Shown piece after piece: positions 60,820 through 64,000 of a stretch of 64,000 nt of DNA. Source of the DNA: Providencia burhodogranariea DSM 19968 (GTDB taxonomy: Bacteria > Pseudomonadota > Gammaproteobacteria > Enterobacterales > Enterobacteriaceae). The notes beneath the pieces were generated by a model that saw only the letters and a list, made by a program, of their open reading frames with translations, did not search any database and had not been told where the DNA came from. The stretch lies in contig NZ_KB233222.1 in NCBI RefSeq assembly GCF_000314855.2, positions 1,681,816-1,745,815 on the forward strand, given 5' to 3'. The first letter of the stretch is position 1. Each line of letters begins with the position of its first letter. Position numbers and translations under genes: made by a program.

Positions 60820-61270
60820 TTTTATTGCTCTTTTCTAATTTGAATATGGATAAAAATGCACATCAAATAAATACAATCTAATTATGAATTAAAATTCTTT
60901 GCTGTATCTATTAATAAATATAGCAAAGAATATTTATTACAATAAGAAACTAACTTGAAATATTTTATATAATATGTTTTATTTTCAATTCATTAATCTT
61001 TAAGTTATAGAGTAAAAACAAGGTATCATCCTAATGGCAACATTTATTGCTATCTGATACAAATACGTTTCAGTGTTAACCACTCATATTTATTGTTTTA
61101 ACTTGATTATTACAAATCAACATTTAATATTTTGAAATGACTCGCTCAAAGTACAGTGTCATTTATCGATTTAGTGATAGGCTCTTCTTTTTAAATAATT
61201 ATCGCTGTTCATTCCCAAACTGTCGCTATAGTATTGTATTAATGAAGACCAAAGCAAAGCGAGGTGAGTC
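60820..61270. other. 451-bp intergenic region, ydeP and yniA upstream sequences
   Basis: A divergent, very AT-rich space. It must hold the promoters for ydeP (minus) and yniA (plus), but no single pair of hexamers stands out. The strong ribosome-binding site GAGGTGA precedes yniA. No ORF or repeat is supported. Confidence 0.6.
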
Positions 61271-62140
61271 ATGTGGCAGGTAATGTATCGTTTATTAAGT
61301 GAACACTTTGGTGACGCAGAACTCCACAACAAAGAAATTCTCTCTGGAGGTGACATTCACCATACGATGAAAATCGACTATGGTGAGCACACAGTGTTCG
61401 TCAAACAGAACCTTCGTGAATTTTTACCTTTGTTTAAACAAGAAGCCGAACAACTTGAGATGATTGCCAAAAGCAATACTATCAGGGTGCCAAAAGTCTA
61501 TGGCGTGGGTAGCAATAAACATCATAGTTTTCTTCTTCTCGAATACTTTCCTTTGAAAAACTTTGACGCCACTAATGCATGGCGCTTTGGTCAACAATTA
61601 GCTCATTTGCATCAATGGGAAGAACAACCCAGTTACGGCTTCGATTTTGACACTATGCTAGGCACTATTACCCAGCCTAATGGCTGGGAAAAACGTTGGA
61701 ACTCTTTTTTTGCTGAAAAACGGGTTGGCTTGCAATTACAGCTAGCAACAGAGAAAGGAATGGTTTTTGGTGATATTCAATGCATCGTAGATACTATCAA
61801 AGAACGACTTGCTGGGCATCAACCACAGCCTTCATTGCTACATGGGGATTTGTGGCCTGCTAATTGTGCAATGACCAACGAACAAAATGGACTATTATAT
61901 GACCCTGCATGCTATTGGGGTGATCGGGAATGTGATATAGCAATGCTGCCATTATATCACCAGCTACCCATTCAAATTATTGATGGCTACCAAAGTGTTT
62001 GGCCATTACCAGCTGGCTTTTTAGAAAGGCAACCCATTTACCAACTCTATTATCTACTCTGTCAAGCAAATATTTTTGGTCTTGAAACGAGCTATTTACA
62101 AGCACGTTCAATTATCGATGCATTAATTGGTGATAAATAA
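61271..62140 (+). CDS. yniA: fructosamine kinase family protein YniA
   Basis: Cytosolic kinase-like protein, 289 aa (E. coli YniA 286), of the fructosamine/ketosamine 3-kinase family that phosphorylates glycated amines for repair. An APH-type fold is seen: ATP-binding FVKQNLREFL region, catalytic loop LLHGDLWPANCA with the catalytic Asp, and the metal motif YDPACYWGDRECD. E. coli order yniA-yniB-yniC is kept. A terminator follows. Confidence 0.94.
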   Translation: MWQVMYRLLSEHFGDAELHNKEILSGGDIHHTMKIDYGEHTVFVKQNLREFLPLFKQEAEQLEMIAKSNTIRVPKVYGVGSNKHHSFLLLEYFPLKNFDATNAWRFGQQLAHLHQWEEQPSYGFDFDTMLGTITQPNGWEKRWNSFFAEKRVGLQLQLATEKGMVFGDIQCIVDTIKERLAGHQPQPSLLHGDLWPANCAMTNEQNGLLYDPACYWGDRECDIAMLPLYHQLPIQIIDGYQSVWPLPAGFLERQPIYQLYYLLCQANIFGLETSYLQARSIIDALIGDK

Positions 62141-62150
62141 TCGGTTAGCT

Positions 62151-62176
62151 AGCCCAGCATAATTTGCTGGGCTTTT
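62151..62176 (+). terminator. yniA terminator
   Basis: AGCCCAGCA and TGCTGGGCT form a 9-bp stem with a 5-nt loop followed by TTT. It sits in the 40-bp convergent gap to yniB. Confidence 0.88.
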
Positions 62177-62180
62177 ACTA

Positions 62181-62720
62181 TTACCAATTAAGTAATTTTA
62201 AAACGAAATACACTGCAACGCCCAACACAATTGGCCAGAAATAAAGAATAAAAACGTGAGTAAAAATAGTGTGGCGTGGAATAGTCACTTTCGCCTCTAA
62301 TTCCTCCTTCGATATTTCATTTCCTTTCGCTTTTTCTACAATTACATGGTCTTCAAGACTTTCGTGAATAAATTTAATTTGTCGATACATGCGGATCCCT
62401 GAAGCACAGAGAGCTAAACCGACAAAGATAAAAATAAATATGACAAAAAAACCAATATTCGCACCTGAAAACCCCTCAGTGACATGAGGAACAGGAGAGT
62501 TGCTCCAAAACATATTAAGAAAAGGGGTACTTTGACGTATCATTTCAGCCATGAGTTTAATAAAGTCATTGGCTACCGCATTAATACCTTCACCTTCTAG
62601 CCCTTTCATACCTGCAAGTTTTACTAGTGAAGCTAAAGTTGACATCAATGCTACAAGAAAAACAATCCAACCGAGAACACGTTTGCCGATTGCGACATAA
62701 CTTGCAGTCTGGTAATTCAT
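62181..62720 (-). CDS. yniB: YniB family membrane protein
   Basis: A 179-aa inner-membrane protein of unknown function, matching E. coli YniB (178). Three hydrophobic segments at about 14-36, 88-108 and 152-175 are visible, with the conserved GINAVANDFIKLM, TPFLNMFWSNSPVP and EKAKGNEISKEELEAKVTIPRHTIF. Convergent with yniA. Confidence 0.9.
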   Translation of the reverse strand: MNYQTASYVAIGKRVLGWIVFLVALMSTLASLVKLAGMKGLEGEGINAVANDFIKLMAEMIRQSTPFLNMFWSNSPVPHVTEGFSGANIGFFVIFIFIFVGLALCASGIRMYRQIKFIHESLEDHVIVEKAKGNEISKEELEAKVTIPRHTIFTHVFILYFWPIVLGVAVYFVLKLLNW

Positions 62721-62810
62721 TATTGACCCTCATGATTTTTTTATAGCTAATAATAACTGAATTTTTCTAATCCCACCAAGTTTACAATGATTAATATCCA
62801 TAATGGATGT

Positions 62811-63137
62811 CCGTATCTTCTACATATTTCAAGTTGTAGAGTCGTTATTATTAATAGAATTATCAGCTCAAAGCCGCAAACATCCCTATGTACTTCACCT
62901 ACCCAGCTATTTTTAATTGAAGTATTACAATAAAGAAAATCATTCTAACTTTATTATCATTTCAGATTTTTCTATCCCGTGTTTTTTGAATTTAGCGCCA
63001 TAAACAAAGATCAGATCGCTGAGATACCAATAAAATTATTTGTATTGTCCCAAAAAGCCTACACGAATATGGTGGCTTGGGTAGCTGAGTGCATCAACAA
63101 CGATATTGCTTGAAGTATGACAGCCATGATGGGTATA
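62811..63137. repeat. degenerate long copy of the palindromic repeat
   Basis: The left part (CATATTTCAAGTTGTAGAG, 62823-62841) resembles the repeat end at 52725, and the right part (GAGTGCATCAACAACGAT, then GCTTGAAGTATGAC and GGGTATA, 63087-63137) resembles its interior and right end. They may bound one element of about 330 bp or be two fragments. It lies in the 582-bp space between yniB and hxpB, which holds no gene. Confidence 0.45.
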
Positions 63138-63302
63138 TAATTAGGCGATGACTTGCTACACTACTAAACTCATTAAAGGGCTAATGATTTCAAGCTATTT
63201 GCAACAGGCTAACCAATTATTTGATGTAATAATTGAGTCATCCTAATGAAGATAGCTATTTGAAATATAGCAAGATCACACATACATGAATGGAGTTTTG
63301 AC

Positions 63303-63968
63303 ATGTACCACAACTTACCTATCCAATCTGTTATTTTTGATATGGATGGCTTGCTAATTGACTCAGAGCCTTTTTGGGCACAGGCAGAGCTTGAGATTTT
63401 CACACAAATTGGCGTAGATGTTTCCATCGCTGATAAATTACCTGATACACTGGGATTACGCATCGACCATGTTGTCGAACTTTGGTATCAAGCATCTCCA
63501 TGGCAAGGTCATAGCGAAAAAGAAGTCGCACAAATGATTATTGACCGTGTCGTTGGCTTAGTTGAAGAACAACGCCCTTTACTTCCTGGTGTACAGCATG
63601 CGCTTGAGCTATGCCGTTCAATGAACCTAAATATTGCACTTGCCTCTGCATCACCTCTATATATGCTCGAGAAAGTTCTGAATTTATTCGACATTCGCGA
63701 CTACTTTTCTGCTGTTGTTTCTGCTGCTGACCTAGCGCACAGTAAACCGCACCCTGAAGTCTATTTGAACGCAGCGAAATTATTGGGAACAAAACCTATT
63801 CATTGCGTCTCATTAGAAGATTCATTTAACGGAATGATCGCAGCGAAAGCAGCGAGAATGCGCTCTATCGTGATCCCTGACAAGCAACATTTTAATGATC
63901 CTCGCTGGGGACTTGCCGATGTGAAACTAGCTTCACTCAATGAGTTAACCGAAAAATATTTACGTTAA
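63303..63968 (+). CDS. hxpB: hexitol/2-deoxyglucose-6-phosphate phosphatase HxpB (YniC)
   Basis: HAD-superfamily sugar phosphatase, 221 aa (E. coli YniC 222). The nucleophile motif FDMDGLLIDSE carries Asp-13 and Asp-15, motif II is ALASASPL, the Lys motif lies in HSKPHPEVY and the metal-binding acid in SLEDSFNGMIAAKAA. GGAG precedes the ATG. Syntenic with E. coli yniC downstream of yniB. Confidence 0.95.
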   Translation: MYHNLPIQSVIFDMDGLLIDSEPFWAQAELEIFTQIGVDVSIADKLPDTLGLRIDHVVELWYQASPWQGHSEKEVAQMIIDRVVGLVEEQRPLLPGVQHALELCRSMNLNIALASASPLYMLEKVLNLFDIRDYFSAVVSAADLAHSKPHPEVYLNAAKLLGTKPIHCVSLEDSFNGMIAAKAARMRSIVIPDKQHFNDPRWGLADVKLASLNELTEKYLR

Positions 63969-64000
63969 TTATCATTTGATTATTTTTTTCCGCTCTTCCC

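Noticed and set aside
61350..61361. GTGACATTCACC as another matS-like site
   Set aside because: The right half does not match GTCAC; lies in yniA coding sequence.

Overview
The window is a stretch of chromosome from a low-GC member of the Enterobacterales, most likely Morganellaceae and probably Providencia. The evidence is AT-rich intergenic DNA, proteins very close to their E. coli counterparts, a complete arn (polymyxin-resistance) operon, a Yersinia-type haem locus and a sitABCD operon. Gene order follows the E. coli pykF-to-hxpB segment (about 37.7 to 38.9 min), on the edge of the terminus macrodomain. I see no prophage, transposase gene, CRISPR array or rRNA.

Layout. 1-2.7 kb: tRNA-Val(GAC), pykF with a Cra-type operator, lpp. 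3-10.4 kb (minus): ldtE and the sufABCDS-E iron-sulphur assembly operon, in which sufE is separated from sufS by a short palindromic repeat and a 17-bp hairpin. 10.7-15.6 kb: menI-ydiJ (minus) and ydiK. 15.8 kb: the RpoS-activating small RNA RprA, recognised by its conserved 3' end. 16.4-21.3 kb: ppsA (minus), ppsR and aroH. 21.6-28.5 kb: Fur-box-preceded haem uptake locus hemP, hemR, hmuS, hmuT, hmuU, hmuV. 29.2 kb: a MarA/SoxS-type regulator. 29.7-38.9 kb (minus): lplA, nlpC and arnBCADTEF. 39-41.5 kb (minus): btuD, btuC, ihfA. 41.5-49.3 kb (minus): thrS, two tandem infC genes, rpmI, rplT, the pheM leader peptide, pheS and pheT. 50-52.2 kb (minus): a small methyltransferase-like membrane protein, an unknown exported protein, a GNAT acetyltransferase and fosA. 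52.9-54.2 kb: marC and emtA. 54.5-58.1 kb: Fur-box-preceded sitABCD. 58.5-60.8 kb: ydeP. 61.3-64 kb: yniA, yniB, hxpB.

How the parts work together. pykF and ppsA run the opposite reactions between PEP and pyruvate, and each carries a Cra-like site in the position expected for repression and activation respectively; ppsR, divergent from ppsA, sets PpsA phosphorylation and aroH consumes PEP. Iron and metal homeostasis is concentrated here: suf, the haem locus and sit. The thrS-infC-rpmI-rplT-pheST block carries three classical autogenous or attenuation devices that can be read directly: a thrS operator-like hairpin, AUU start codons on infC, and a Phe-rich leader peptide followed by a terminator.

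The most unusual observation is a tandem duplication of infC: two full-length IF-3 genes about 85% identical, both starting at AUU behind a strong ribosome-binding site, with a terminator after the thrS-proximal copy. Other points worth a look: two orphan plus-strand terminators that suggest unannotated small RNAs, a canonical MatP site (matS) inside aroH plus two identical 12-bp palindromes in convergent intergenic regions, a 27-bp perfect palindrome containing back-to-back extended -10 elements upstream of marC, a family of short palindromic repeats, and two small overlapping ORFs between hemP and hemR. Gene names and comparisons with E. coli rest on remembered family sequences, not on a database search.
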